A DNA stretch of 64,000 nt from Asparagopsis taxiformis. Its lineage: Eukaryota > Rhodophyta > Florideophyceae > Bonnemaisoniales > Bonnemaisoniaceae. Each line of letters starts with the position of its first letter. Within the stretch, counting starts at the first letter, position 1. The notes beneath the pieces were generated by a model, which searched no databases, had not been told where the DNA came from, and was given only the letters and a program-made list of their open reading frames with translations. Position numbers and translations under genes: made by a program. Where the stretch lies: NCBI GenBank assembly GCA_030407315.1, contig JALQPE010002345.1:1-64000 (forward strand). Direction: 5' to 3'. Shown in pieces: positions 21,697 through 33,588 of the stretch.

Positions 21697-23168
21697 ATGA
21701 TCACCACGCGTCGCGGCCCGAGTCGCCGCCCGCTCTGGCCGCACTATCAGTACGGTTTCGGAAACGAGTTTAGCTCAGAGGCGTTACCAGGTGCACTGCC
21801 GCGTCACAACAATCCCTTCCGATGTCCGTACGGTCTCTACGCCGAGCAGCTTTCAGGTACATCATTCACCATGCCTCGTCACCGTAACCGTCGCACTTGG
21901 CTCTATCGTATCCGTCCCTCCGCCTCCCAAGACAGTGTCATCCCCGACCCTGATCTGGCGCGTCTACTCACAGAGCCCGATCACGTCACGCCGGAGCGTC
22001 TCCGCTGGTCACCAATTCCCGTCACCAACGCGCTCGACGGTCCGCATACCTTTGTGGAGGGCCTCATCACCATCGCGGGTGCCGGCGACCCATCTGACCG
22101 AAATGGTACGTTGTCAATGCAATCTATCAATCGACACAACTCTCAACCCGTCTGTCCACCCGCTCGTTTGCTGACTCCGCCGCCCCCCTCCCCCCGTCCA
22201 TAGGTCTGGCTATCTACACGTACACGGCCAACAAGTCGATGATTAATTGCTGCTTCTCGAGTAGCGATGGCGACATGCTCATCGTTCCTGAAAAGGGCAC
22301 ATTGCGCTTTCAGACCGAAATGGGCGACCTCGTCGTACCGCCCGGTCACATAATCGTCATTCCGCGCGGTATCAAATTCGCCGCCAAATTTGTCGATCAA
22401 GAGTCGCCCAATACGGTCATTTACGACGGCGCCGCGCGCGGTTACGTGCTTGAAGTGTTTGCCGGCGGCTTTGAGCTGCCCGAATTGGGGCTCATCGGCG
22501 CGAATGGCCTGGCCAATGCCAAGGACTTTCGGTATCCGACGGCGGCGTTTACGGATGAGGAGAATGAATTTCTATCCATTACCAAGTTTCAGGGCGGCAT
22601 TTTCAAGTGTCGTTTGTACAGTTCGCCGTTCGATGTCGTCGCATGGCATGGCAACTATGCGCCGTTCGCGTACGATTTGTCGTTGTTCTGTCCGATTAAC
22701 AGCGTGCTGTTCGATCACATGGACCCGTCCATCTTCACGGTGCTGACGGTGCCGAGCGCAATTGCGGGAACAGCTTTGGCGGATTTCGTCATCTTTCCGC
22801 CGCGTTGGGCTACGCAAGAGGACACGTTCCGTTTGCCGTACTTTCATCGCAACTGCATGTCAGAATATATGGGTGTGATTTTCGGCACGTACGAATCCAA
22901 GGACGGTGGGAAATTTGTGCCAGGCGCTTCCACACTGCACTCCACTATGGCACCGCACGGGCCGGATGCGGTTTCATATCACAAGTCGGTGGCGCAGCAT
23001 CACGGAGATCAACCGGTGCGACTGTCGTCCAACGACTTGGCGTTTATGTTTGAAACATCGAAAATGCTCAAGCTTACGGACTTTGCTATGACTACCGAGT
23101 ATCGAGATAGTTCGTATGCGTCGTGTTGGCGCGGCCTGGAAAAGACGTTCAACAGAAGTCGACCGTAG
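21697..23168 (+). CDS. HGD: Homogentisate 1,2-dioxygenase
   Basis: The enzyme opens the ring of homogentisate to maleylacetoacetate in tyrosine and phenylalanine catabolism, using Fe(II) and O2. Two exons, 21697-22105 and 22204-23168, are joined by a 98-nt GTACGT...ATAG intron that splits a glycine codon. The product is 457 residues, close to the usual 440-450. The N-terminus has Y-G-F-G-N-E-F and PLRP-like conserved blocks. The Fe-binding region holds H in PYFHRNCMSEYMG (H and E about residues 350-356) and H in M-A-P-H-G-P-D (about 385), the expected His-Glu-His ligands. A longer upstream in-frame ATG at 21553 is unlikely, since its added residues are low complexity. No clear organelle signal is seen, so it is probably cytosolic. 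Confidence 0.95.
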
Positions 23169-23718
23169 TGTTGTACAGATAGGATGTAACAGTATCTAGA
23201 GGGGCTGGAGGATGAAAAAAAGTTTTCGCAACGACGGTTAGAATAAAAGTGTGTACATCTCGAGACTGCGATGTGGGTAGGTGACTGGCGCAAAGGGTGC
23301 TTACACGCCATAGGTGCATCTGCAAAGTTGTGTGCACTGGTGGCACGCGCGACAGGCTGGCAATGACGCAACCGAGTGTGAGTGCACAAGTTTAGTGGCG
23401 TGGCACCGCGCCGCCATAATATTGTTCTCTCTTTACCCTCTACAAGAGCATATCATACAGCCGCAGTGTTTCGTCGAGTGATGGCATGGCGGTACCGCGG
23501 TGTACAATGCGGCGCGGCACTCATTGGCCGAAAACATGCATGGTGGAAGCAGAGCTTGGCTGCCAGTCAGCATCAATGCCGCACGATGAGCACTGCGTGT
23601 GCGTTGTGCCGCTCATCACGTCATGGCGCCTACTCGGCTGGCTGGCAGCCTCGCGCTCCAGTGCAGCGCACTGTCCCGTTGTCAACATTTACACATGTAC
23701 AAATTAGTGTGTCATAGA
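23169..23718. other. Intergenic, no gene seen
   Basis: 3' flanks of two convergent genes (HGD and the zinc-finger gene). Short frames only; no RNA gene or repeat found. Confidence 0.4.
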
Positions 23719-24735
23719 CTAGGACGGACCGCAATTTCGTCTCGCCGGAAGCTGCGCGCCAGGATGTAGCGATAAAGTATGTCGCTTGAGGTCCGACCTC
23801 CTGCCAAACGAGGCCGAACACACTTGACAAACAAACGGTCTCTTCTTCTGATGAACACTCTGTACATGTCGCTTCAAATCCGACTTGAGTCCAAAAGAGA
23901 TGCGACATATTTCACATTCAAACTTTCTAGAATTTTCATGCACCATTTGCACATGCTTCTTTAAAACGCCCTTCCTTCCAAAAGCCATCTCGCATAGATT
24001 ACATCGAAAGGGCCTCTGCTCCTCGTGCACTGTCATGATATGTCTTTCTAGATTAGGTTTCTGATGAAAAGCAAAACCGCAAACATCGCAAGTCCACGGT
24101 CTCTGTCCCTCATGAATGTTCTGAATGTGCCTCTCCAAATGATGCTTGCGATAGAAACTAGCATGACACAATTCACAATCAAAAGCTGGGGTAGTGACGT
24201 CCTCATTGTTAGCATCGCTATCGGAAGCGGAGCGCGTACCCATGCTTCTATCGGTCTGGGCGCTGGCGGGGGTGGTGGCGATGGGAGCGGGGTCGGGCGG
24301 AGGCGGCGGCGGTGGTGGTGGGGGCGGTTCGACGACGGGGTATGAATTGGAGACGCAACGGGGGGTGAGCACATTTGTGACGGCAATAGGGCTGGCCAAT
24401 TGGAGTTTTTGGGTGGGGGCATCTCTGAGACGCACGTTGCGGTCCATGGGTGCGTATTCGCGGGCGCGCTTGCGGGCGCTACCGGCGCTCATTTTAGGAA
24501 AGGCGGGGCGGTCGAGGGGCTCGTGCAGGGTGTTGATGGGGGGGAGCGGGCTGGATTGGGCGAGGAGCGGGGGCGTCGGGAGGGGCGGGAGCGGAATGCT
24601 GGCCGAGGTGGGCGTCATGGGCGGATGGTCTGTGACGCGTGGACGGGCGAGGGTGGAGAGGGTGCGACGGGAGCGCAGAAAGGTGGTGAATTCTCGATTG
24701 CGAAATTCTAGATGGTGTTGCGGTGTCGATGGCAT
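23719..24735 (-). CDS. C2H2 zinc-finger protein, five fingers
   Basis: 338 residues from ATG at 24735. The N-terminal half is Pro/Ser/Thr-rich and disordered, with a poly-proline run near residue 140. The C-terminal ~150 residues hold five consecutive C2H2 fingers (C-x2-C-x12-H-x3/4-H) joined by linkers such as E-G-Q-R-P-W, E-E-Q-R-P-F and Q-K-K-R-P-F, which resemble the TGEKP linker. Fingers 4 and 5 share the helix sequence R-x-S-D-L-K-R-H, suggesting internal duplication. It is probably a sequence-specific nuclear DNA-binding protein. Its target is unknown and I do not assign an orthologue. Confidence 0.85.
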   Translation of the reverse strand: MPSTPQHHLEFRNREFTTFLRSRRTLSTLARPRVTDHPPMTPTSASIPLPPLPTPPLLAQSSPLPPINTLHEPLDRPAFPKMSAGSARKRAREYAPMDRNVRLRDAPTQKLQLASPIAVTNVLTPRCVSNSYPVVEPPPPPPPPPPPDPAPIATTPASAQTDRSMGTRSASDSDANNEDVTTPAFDCELCHASFYRKHHLERHIQNIHEGQRPWTCDVCGFAFHQKPNLERHIMTVHEEQRPFRCNLCEMAFGRKGVLKKHVQMVHENSRKFECEICRISFGLKSDLKRHVQSVHQKKRPFVCQVCSASFGRRSDLKRHTLSLHPGAQLPARRNCGPS

Positions 24736-26218
24736 GGTTAGAGCGTGGATGACATTGCAGACGACTGGTGGTGGGGGGCGGACGGGAGGAATTTGTGCAC
24801 TATGTCCACTGGGGCCGGGAATATATCGAGTGATGGATGGATGGAGGGTTGGGCGGCGTGGGGGAGCGCAGACGCATGGGCGTGGAGGAAGAATGGGCAG
24901 AAGCGACAGTGGGTGGGGCTGGGGCGCGGCGGATGGGTCGTGTCGTATCGGGTTGTGTCGAGTCGGGTCGGTTGAGTTGCGGTGTGGCGTGGCGTGGCGT
25001 GGCCTGGTCGGGGTCTTGTTTAAAACGAGTTGAGTGCTGCAGTGCGGTGCGCTGTTGGGCGCTACGCTACGCTGGGGTATGCAGTTGCGTTACGCAATGC
25101 TGTAGAGGACGGTGTGTGTGGGGCGATGGGCTCGGGTGCGCTGCGCTGCGGCGCGCTGGGGTGCGTGTGCCGTGTCGTGCCGTGCCGTGCTTTGCTGTGC
25201 CGTGCGGCATTTTAACATGTTAATTTAGTAGATACGCGTGCGGCACTTTACTGTAATAGAATATGCGTCGTGTCACGGGTGACTACTGGCCGCGCACACA
25301 AGTGCGCCACAGGCTGTAAGTCGATGATGCGTACAGTACGCCAGTGAAATGCACACGTGTAGCAGCTTTCCGTAGCGTATGTGGCGGCCATTGCGTCACG
25401 GCGTCGCGTGGTACAATTCATGACACATCATGTCACGACATGCAATCGCTGTGCTGCATTGCATTGCATCGTAGCACTGTGTTGCGCCGCTTTGCTCTAT
25501 TCTGTGCTGTGCTGCGCTTCGCCGCGCCGCACCGCTCTACTGTCCGCTGTGCAGTGCAGTGCAGTGTAGTGCAGCGCAGCGCTGTGGCGCGCCACGCCGC
25601 AATACAGCGCGCTGTTCGGGCCGCAGACCTAGCAAGATGCGTGCGGGGGACCTTTGGAATCAATTTACAAAACTGCCATTACGTCGTGAGCTGAGCGAGC
25701 ACTTGATTCGTTTTGCCCGCCCACTCGTAATTGTCGTTATCCCGCCCGTGCCGTGCCATGCCGTGCCAAGCCGAGCCATCTGCACAGCCGTCGCGCACCA
25801 ACACACGTCATGACGTCATGGATCCATTGATCGGCCGGCACCAACGAGCGTCGTCGCGCGCGAGAGAGAGACTGACGTTTTTGGCCCGTCCCTTCATGTC
25901 TCAAGCGGTACTGTCTCCAGTCGATGGCCAATGCTACCCTCCCCCCTGCACTGCATTGCACTGCACTGCACTGCACAGCACAGCGCAGCGCAGCGCTGCC
26001 CAGACATACTCTACTGCGCCATGTGCCGCCAGCGCCATAGCGTCGCTATGGTGCGCCAGTCGCGCCCGCGCCCCTACTGTAAAACAATGGCTCAAAAAAC
26101 TTTGCCAAACTATCACTACATTTCATCAAAATCTCCCAGCACGTGTACAACTCCAACAGGCCCGCTCCCTAACCGTCCTCTCGCACGCACCACCGTCAAC
26201 CTCCATCAATTACTCGCC
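24736..26218. other. Intergenic island of degenerate pentanucleotide repeats
   Basis: From about 24940 to 25995 the sequence is dominated by short runs of different 5-bp words: GGCGT near 24990, TGCCG/TGCCA near 25170 and 25750, GTGCA near 25551, and TGCAC/GCGCA near 25955-26000. Frames open across it (for example from 25931 into the next gene) encode repeats such as ALHCTALH and are not treated as coding. Confidence 0.6.
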
Positions 26219-27796
26219 ATGCCGCACACAACGTTATCTCAGCTGCCGCACGATCTACTCGCCCACGTCCTGCGCTTTGCCACCGGCGCCGCCCGTCGCG
26301 ACGGCCAGCCCGCCCATCCCGTCCCGCTCGCCGCCTGGCATCTCTCGACCGTTTCCCGCTCCTTCCGCGCCGCCTTTCTCCACAACCTCACCTCCCTCGC
26401 ATTGACCACCCCCGCCGCCCACAGACTCGCCGCCCTCGACTGGCGTCCCATCTCCGCCTGTCCCGCCCTCCGTCACATCGTCGTCACCCCCCACGCCCGT
26501 CTCTCCGACGCCGCTCTCCGCGTCCTCTTCCACAGACTCCACGCCGACGCCGCGCCCCTCAGACTCGCAGAGTTCACCCTCGACGACCTCGTCACCCACC
26601 GCTCCGTCCTGTTGTACGCCTCGCTTTTCGGCACCACCACCACACATCTCGGCCTCACTCTGCCCTCCGTCAGGGCCCTCAGCAGACGACATGACGAAGA
26701 CGAAGAGCCCGTGTGGACAGAGCTCTCCGCTGATATGTTTGCTGCCGCTGTTGATGCTGATGTTCAGTTGTGGCCCGCCGCAGATGACGTCCGTGCGACC
26801 GTGTCGACCTCGGATGACGTTTTCGCTACCATCGTTTCCCATATGCCGCTTCTGCAACATATCACCCTTGATGGCGCAAAACTCGTTCTCAATACAGGCA
26901 TTTTGGCACTCCTGCATTGCACACACTTGCAAAAACTCGTCCTCTCGACAAATCATTGCATTAACGACAATGGACTCGCCAAACTCATCGCCAAACTCAC
27001 AAAGCTTTGCGTCCTCAGACTGCGCGACATGATGCAAATTGGAAATTCTACCATTGAAGCCATCTGCACCAGCCAGTGTAGATCGTCGCTCCAGTTTCTC
27101 GAACTCACCCGCGTCGGAAAGGTCACAGATCCCGCTGTCAAACAGCTGGTAAACTCTTGCGAAAACTTGCGCGCCGTGCACATACAGGATTGTCCGCGAA
27201 TATCATGTGAAGCCGCTTCCCATCTCAGCTGTGCCCGTAATCTACGCGACGTTACCTTCAAGCCGCAACCGAGCTCGCCACTCACCAACCGTACCTCCAT
27301 CTATCTATCCTGTGCCTCGGCTTCCCTCACCTCCCTCAGCCTTTCCGCTTGCAAAGATCTCAGTCTGGACGGCATCGTTGCGCTCGCCAACCTTCCCGCA
27401 TTGCAGAAATTGCACCTGCGTGGTCTCAGTCATGTCTCGCAAGACATTATGCGTGCGCTCAGTGTCTTTCCGCGTCTGCACGACCTCACCTTGCAGGGCG
27501 CCATGCACCTCACAGACCTCGGCGTAAAAATGCTCTGCGCTCGTCGCGGCCACCGCTTCCTCCATCTTGCCCTGCAGGACACGTCCAAAAATCTCACCGA
27601 TGAGGGGCTCGATTGTATCATGACGTGGTGCAGCTCGCTGCGCACCTTGGAAGTTCATGGCTTTTTCAATTTGGGCGCATTGCAACGTTTGCACGACTGT
27701 ATGCCTCACACCTCCATTACCGTTTATTCACACTTTGATGGAAGGGATCATGTTGATGGTGCTGGCAGCGTGTGGGATCCACCGAGAGAAATTTAA
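26219..27796 (+). CDS. F-box / leucine-rich-repeat protein
   Basis: 525 residues from ATG at 26219; an in-frame ATG at 26087 would add 44 residues. Residues about 5-45 (L-P-H-D-L-L-A-H-V-L-R-F, then W-H-L-S-T-V-S-R-S-F-R) fit an F-box, which docks on SKP1 of an SCF ubiquitin ligase. Residues about 190-500 hold AMN1/FBXL-type LRRs: L-x-x-L-x-L-x-x-C/D units such as LRAVHIQDCPRIS, LTSLSLSACKDLS and LQKLHLRGLSHVS. The likely role is substrate recognition for ubiquitylation. The substrate is unknown. A frame through the preceding pentanucleotide repeats continues into the gene but is unlikely to be translated. Confidence 0.75.
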   Translation: MPHTTLSQLPHDLLAHVLRFATGAARRDGQPAHPVPLAAWHLSTVSRSFRAAFLHNLTSLALTTPAAHRLAALDWRPISACPALRHIVVTPHARLSDAALRVLFHRLHADAAPLRLAEFTLDDLVTHRSVLLYASLFGTTTTHLGLTLPSVRALSRRHDEDEEPVWTELSADMFAAAVDADVQLWPAADDVRATVSTSDDVFATIVSHMPLLQHITLDGAKLVLNTGILALLHCTHLQKLVLSTNHCINDNGLAKLIAKLTKLCVLRLRDMMQIGNSTIEAICTSQCRSSLQFLELTRVGKVTDPAVKQLVNSCENLRAVHIQDCPRISCEAASHLSCARNLRDVTFKPQPSSPLTNRTSIYLSCASASLTSLSLSACKDLSLDGIVALANLPALQKLHLRGLSHVSQDIMRALSVFPRLHDLTLQGAMHLTDLGVKMLCARRGHRFLHLALQDTSKNLTDEGLDCIMTWCSSLRTLEVHGFFNLGALQRLHDCMPHTSITVYSHFDGRDHVDGAGSVWDPPREI

Positions 27797-28163
27797 CATC
27801 GGTGTGTGTGTGTAACTATTTCAGGATCCCCGTTGCGCTTTTGGCACGAGTTGTATTGTTTTTATGTGCTGCTGTGTACAGTTTCTTGTTGTATAGATAG
27901 CGCGGCGTTGTTTTCGCTCACGCTCCCCAGTGATCAATTGCTACAGTTGGCGTGAATTGCTGCCGCACAAACTGCTCCAGAACACCGCCATGTCCCACTA
28001 CTGTAATAATTGATGCGACTAAAATAATTTGCTTAAACAATAACAATGCTTTGTTCCATAGTGGCTCACTGCTCTGCAAGTTGGCGATTTGGCACCGTGC
28101 GTCACTATAACATCGCTGCGTCCGTTCTCCCAGTACCAACCGTTTGCTAACTCCCACATCACA
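27797..28163. other. Intergenic, no gene seen
   Basis: Holds the 3' flank of the LRR gene (GTGTGTGTGT run at 27804) and the promoter side of the RRM-FHA gene. No distinct signal recognised. Confidence 0.35.
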
Positions 28164-29063
28164 ATGACCAACATCTATCAGCCGAGAAGACGTGCCCGGG
28201 TTGAACCGCCCATCTTACCAGCCCTTTTCGTGAGCAATCTCGTGAACAACATCACAGAGGAGGACCTCAGCCAATTCATGCAGCACGAAGGCGTGCCCGC
28301 ACATTCAATCAAACGAATCACACTGGAAACCAGCACGACAAACTCCCACGCCCGCTACGCCCTGGTGCTATTCGACGACGAACAAGAAGTGCGCCGCGCA
28401 GCCGCGCTGCTTTCCGGTCGTAACTTTCGCGGTCAGCGACTTCGCGCGCAGCCGTCCTTCGACAAGGATATGATGTCCCCGTCTGGCAAGCGCTCTCGCC
28501 ACGAACCAGAGCCGCCGCCGTACGCCGACGCTGCCGCATGGGGCCCGAAATCTTTCGATCCCCCCTCAGAAGCCGTCTCGACGGTCAAGCACGTCCCGAC
28601 GCTCGAGAGCTCGGGTGCGCTTGCAAAGGCGGCGCGTATGACCGAGACGGGCGTCGAGGTCGTTTATGAAGAGCCGCTGGATAGTTGTTTGCCGACGATG
28701 CCGGACGAATGGAGATTGTACTTGTTTCGGGGCGACGAGTTGTTGACGGATGAGGGACAGGGTGGTATTTTGTATGTGGGTAGCAGGAAGTATTTGTTGA
28801 TGGGAAGAGATTGTTCTGTGGTACATGTTCCTCTGAATAATCCGAGTTGTTCAAAGCAACATGCCGTTTTGCAGTTTAGAAGACAGAATGTTGCTGAACA
28901 AGATTATGTCGCTCCGTATTTATTTGATCTCGATTCAACTAATGGCTCGTATCTGAACGGACAGCGGGTTCCTGGGCGTACATACGTTGAACTTCAGAGC
29001 AAGGACGTGCTTCGGTTTGGACATTCATCGAGAGAATATGTACTGATTCATGAAGAATTGTAG
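28164..29063 (+). CDS. RRM-FHA protein, SNIP1/Pml1-like
   Basis: 299 residues from ATG at 28164. Residues about 18-100 form an RNA-recognition motif, with RNP2-like L-F-V-S-N-L and RNP1-like R-Y-A-L-V-L-F. Residues about 180-298 form an FHA domain very close to SNIP1/Pml1: a P-D-E-W-R-L-Y-L-F entry, then L-M-G-R-D, N-P-S-C-S-K-Q-H-A, D-L-D-S-T-N-G-S-Y-L-N-G and V-L-R-F-G-H-S-S-R-E-Y-V-L. In yeast and animals Pml1/SNIP1 is the FHA subunit of the RES complex (with Bud13 and the RRM protein Snu17), which aids splicing and nuclear retention of pre-mRNA. An N-terminal RRM is not part of the usual protein, so this is a fusion. Nuclear location and splicing role are inferred. Confidence 0.8.
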   Translation: MTNIYQPRRRARVEPPILPALFVSNLVNNITEEDLSQFMQHEGVPAHSIKRITLETSTTNSHARYALVLFDDEQEVRRAAALLSGRNFRGQRLRAQPSFDKDMMSPSGKRSRHEPEPPPYADAAAWGPKSFDPPSEAVSTVKHVPTLESSGALAKAARMTETGVEVVYEEPLDSCLPTMPDEWRLYLFRGDELLTDEGQGGILYVGSRKYLLMGRDCSVVHVPLNNPSCSKQHAVLQFRRQNVAEQDYVAPYLFDLDSTNGSYLNGQRVPGRTYVELQSKDVLRFGHSSREYVLIHEEL

Positions 29064-29110
29064 GCAAGCTACTGTCTGTTTTTCTCTACAATGCCATCAA
29101 AACAAAATAG

Positions 29111-29125
29111 ACGCCCCTCGGGGCG

Positions 29126-29126
<1 letters not shown>
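29111..29126. terminator. GC hairpin between convergent genes
   Basis: ACGCCCC and GGGGCGT form a perfect 7-bp stem, with an inner CTCG tetraloop if the closing pair is opened. It touches the enolase stop codon (29126-29128) and lies within the 62-bp gap between the two stops. An effect on 3'-end formation is a guess. Confidence 0.3.
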
Positions 29127-30673
<1,547 letters not shown>

Positions 30674-31696
30674 TGTTGATCGGCGATGCAGAGGCGGCGG
30701 TCGGTTGGTTGCTCGGGTGGGCGATGGGTCGGGTTGGGATGCGGTGGCGATTGAGATGATGGTCGATCGGTGGCGTCCAGATTGCGTCGAGGGAGTGGCG
30801 AATGATGTTGTGTTGTGATTCGGCCCGATGCCGGAAGGTGTGTCGGTGGATTCGGGGCTTGGTCAATGGTGATTGGTGGGAAATATCTTCCGTGGCCCGG
30901 TGGATGTTGGAACGGGTTGGGATGTGGCTGGTTTTATTGCGGTTTTAGTGTACGTGGATTGGAATATCTGCGCGGTGGCCAATGGACATTGCGGGGAAAC
31001 AAGTTTACTGGCGGCCAGCTTGGCGGCGGAGCGATGCTAGGTTTTGGATTGGTGCAATGTTGCTTCTTGTATGCCAGTTGTGGTATGAATTGGTTCTCAA
31101 GTGCGACGGGAGATGGGAAAGATAGTAGCCGAGCGTTCCAAATTACAATTTGTCGGTGCTAACATCATATCGAGCGTGACATTTATCGACCTTCATCGCG
31201 ACTAAAATTAGACGTGCAGCGCGCTGCTTGCATGCGCACGTGCACGCAGTGCTGATGCGAGCATTGTTCAAATCGCGAGAGCTGCCCAGTACCGCTCTGG
31301 CAAACGTAGATACACGTACTCTGGCGCGCCACGAGTGGACGCAACAAACGCCATTTTCCATGCCCGCACATGGTGATTACTGTCGGAAGCATAAGATCCA
31401 CATGTTGTCGCCTTTTTTGCGCCGCGCTGCACTGCACCTTACGAACATGCTTTTCCGCGCTCCGGATGCCGGAGTGGTGCAGGTGCAGGTGTAGCGTTGT
31501 ATTTTCCCCACCCGCATGGCTTACATTCCTACGTGGAACTGGAAAAAACCGCGGCTACGTTGCAGTGGCCAAGAAAAACATACACATCTCCTACAGCAAC
31601 CAACGCGCCATAAAAACAAATTCGATGAAACCCAACCATCACGCAAACAGTCTTTTAGGTCAAAAAAAACTACAGTGGCTATATTAAACTATGTGA
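30674..31696. other. Intergenic, no gene seen
   Basis: About 1 kb between the enolase start and the CHMP2 stop. Overlapping short frames only, with no domain, RNA gene or conspicuous repeat. Confidence 0.4.
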
Positions 31697-32407
31697 TTAC
31701 CCGCCCAATCTTGTAATACGATCACGCAAAGCTTGGTCATCCGCATCCTGCAAACGCTGTTGCTCCGGAATTTGCTGCGGACGCAACACAGGTGTCTCAC
31801 CCATGCGACCACTGACCTCCATACCAATCTCATCCAGAACCGAGTTAAGCACATCATCTGTCTCTCCATCAATTTCCGCGCCGCCCAAAACCGAGTCGAG
31901 CACCTCATCTGTCATTTCCTGGTTAAGTTTGTACTTCTCCGACTCCATATCAAACTGCTGCAACATCTGCATATTGCCGCCAGGATTGGCCAATTGATTT
32001 GCGTTATGCATGACATCTGTAGTTCCAGCCATAATCTCCACCATTTTCGCATTAGCCTGCGCCATATTAACCTGATTACCAATCGCACCAGCCTGAGCAC
32101 CAGCCTGGAAGGTACGCGCCTTGGCCTGTCGTACCTGCACCAGGTTCTTCGCCAACATACGCGCCTCCTGTACGCGTCCCTGCCGTCCCAACGACTTTAT
32201 TTCCGCCGTGATTCGCTTCTCGTCCTGCTCCAGACGCAGCCGCTCCCGTGCCAGGTCGCGCTGCGCTCTCTGCACCGTTCGGTCGCTCTGTCGCGCCATT
32301 TCGCGCATGTTGGAACGCCCGCTCGCCGCTGACGTCGGCTGCACGGGCGGCGGTGGTGGCGCCGCCATTGGTGGCGGCGCTTTTTCCTTCTTCCGACCAA
32401 AGACCAT
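31697..32407 (-). CDS. CHMP2: ESCRT-III subunit CHMP2/Vps2
   Basis: 236 residues from ATG at 32407. The build is that of Snf7-family proteins: a basic N-terminal half (R-A-Q-R-D-L-A-R-E-R-L-R-L-E), long helices with Q-A-x-x-M-A-x and N-x-x-M-V-E-I-M typical of Vps2, and an acidic C-terminal half with repeated D-E-V-L-D-S-V-L. A terminal MIM1-like helix (L-R-D-R-I-T-R-L) should bind the MIT domain of Vps4. It polymerises on endosomal and division-site membranes for scission. The N-terminus is unusual in carrying a Pro/Ala linker (APPPMAAPPPPP) right after M-V-F-G-R-K-K, between the membrane-inserting residues and helix 1. It is intronless. Confidence 0.9.
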   Translation of the reverse strand: MVFGRKKEKAPPPMAAPPPPPVQPTSAASGRSNMREMARQSDRTVQRAQRDLARERLRLEQDEKRITAEIKSLGRQGRVQEARMLAKNLVQVRQAKARTFQAGAQAGAIGNQVNMAQANAKMVEIMAGTTDVMHNANQLANPGGNMQMLQQFDMESEKYKLNQEMTDEVLDSVLGGAEIDGETDDVLNSVLDEIGMEVSGRMGETPVLRPQQIPEQQRLQDADDQALRDRITRLGG

Positions 32408-32841
32408 GTTGTTGATTGTCGCGTTTGTGACGGGCTAATACCTCCGACTTGCTGCTGTTGTTGAGCGCCGCTTATGTAGTGCGGCGCGAACAAGTTCTGC
32501 GCAGTGTTATGATCGTGACGCTCAAATACAACACTGGTTGCATTGCTGCTCAGTTGCATTACTGTCCTAATGCCGCTGTGATTTGCTTCATGCCATAATT
32601 CACCACCAGGGATTTTCTGGATTAAAACTTTTCTTTGCCTTACATGATTCGTCCACTTCATCATCATTGCTGGATTTCCTATCGGATTTTAATTCACCGG
32701 TAAATTGATATCACGTAATCCAAATTTAATTCTCAACACGTGTCCACGTATATCCACCGTTCGTCATTACCTCTCGACGACATCTTCCGATTGATCCGAC
32801 CCTCCGACCCGAGCTTCAGCATCGCAACACGCTCCACCACA
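32408..32841. other. Divergent promoter region CHMP2 / uL13m
   Basis: 434 bp between two divergently transcribed starts. No specific site recognised. Confidence 0.35.
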
Positions 32842-33588
32842 ATGGGAACAACACAAAAAGGATCGACAGCCTGGCTACGGCACCAAATCCCCCGAGACAG
32901 AATCTGGCGAATCATCGATGCACGCGACCAGGTACTCGGTCGTCTATCAACTCAAATCGCGACAATTCTTCAAGGAAAACACAAGGCCATCTATGAGGAT
33001 AACATCGACAGCGGCGATCCCGTCATAGTCATCAACGCCCGACATGTGGCCCTGACAGGCCGCAAAAGCTACAAGAAGGAATACATCCATCACACAGGCT
33101 ATCCCGGCGGGCTCAGACGCGTGCCAATTCGCCGTGTCATGGAATCACGCCCCAAAGACGTCATACATCTCGCGGTACGAAGTATGCTTCCGAAGAACAA
33201 GCTACGCAAAATCTGGATGTCCAATCTGCGCATTTTCCTCGACGCCGAACACGACCATCACGCGCAGAACCCCGTCCCGGTGCCGCCCGTGCACAGTGGA
33301 TCCCGCATCGGAAATGGCGGACCGCCCATAGAGGCTGAGATGGACCATTGGTGGATCCAATGCCTCACCGATGTGCCGGATGACGTTCTGGATGACGTTG
33401 TCCGTGAGGTGCGCGCAGAGATTGCTAGTGAGACCGATGGTGCAAAGTTGGGTATTGCTCAGTTGCTGCATTTTGAACAGGGTGATGATGGGTCTGCTGT
33501 GGAGGCAGATGCTTGTCAGCGCTATATTCGTGCAGCAGAACAAAGCCTCCGACAAGATCCCGTCATCGTGCCGTCGCGTCCTTTATGA
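32842..33588 (+). CDS. MRPL13: Mitochondrial ribosomal protein uL13
   Basis: 248 residues from ATG at 32842; the same frame is open upstream without another ATG. Bacterial-type L13 core: W-R-I-I-D-A-R-D-Q-V-L-G-R-L-S, G-D-P-V-I-V-I-N-A-R-H-V-A-L-T-G, Y-x-H-T-G-Y-P-G-G-L-R and M-L-P-K-N-K-L-R. I assign it to mitochondria because the core most resembles the mitochondrial form and because red-algal plastid genomes usually keep their own rpl13. No strong presequence is obvious. An extension of about 90 residues follows the core (after L-D-A-E-H-D-H-H). It is acidic and ends P-S-R-P-L. Its role is unknown. The gene converges on the glycosidase-like gene, 71 bp away. Confidence 0.85.
   Translation: MGTTQKGSTAWLRHQIPRDRIWRIIDARDQVLGRLSTQIATILQGKHKAIYEDNIDSGDPVIVINARHVALTGRKSYKKEYIHHTGYPGGLRRVPIRRVMESRPKDVIHLAVRSMLPKNKLRKIWMSNLRIFLDAEHDHHAQNPVPVPPVHSGSRIGNGGPPIEAEMDHWWIQCLTDVPDDVLDDVVREVRAEIASETDGAKLGIAQLLHFEQGDDGSAVEADACQRYIRAAEQSLRQDPVIVPSRPL

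Noticed and set aside
24194..25033. 279-codon + strand frame opposite the zinc-finger gene
   Set aside because: It is Gly/Arg/Trp low complexity, antisense to a clear C2H2 gene.
25931..26218. Long N-terminal extension of the F-box/LRR protein
   Set aside because: It is translated pentanucleotide repeat (ALHCTALH-type) and precedes two better ATGs.
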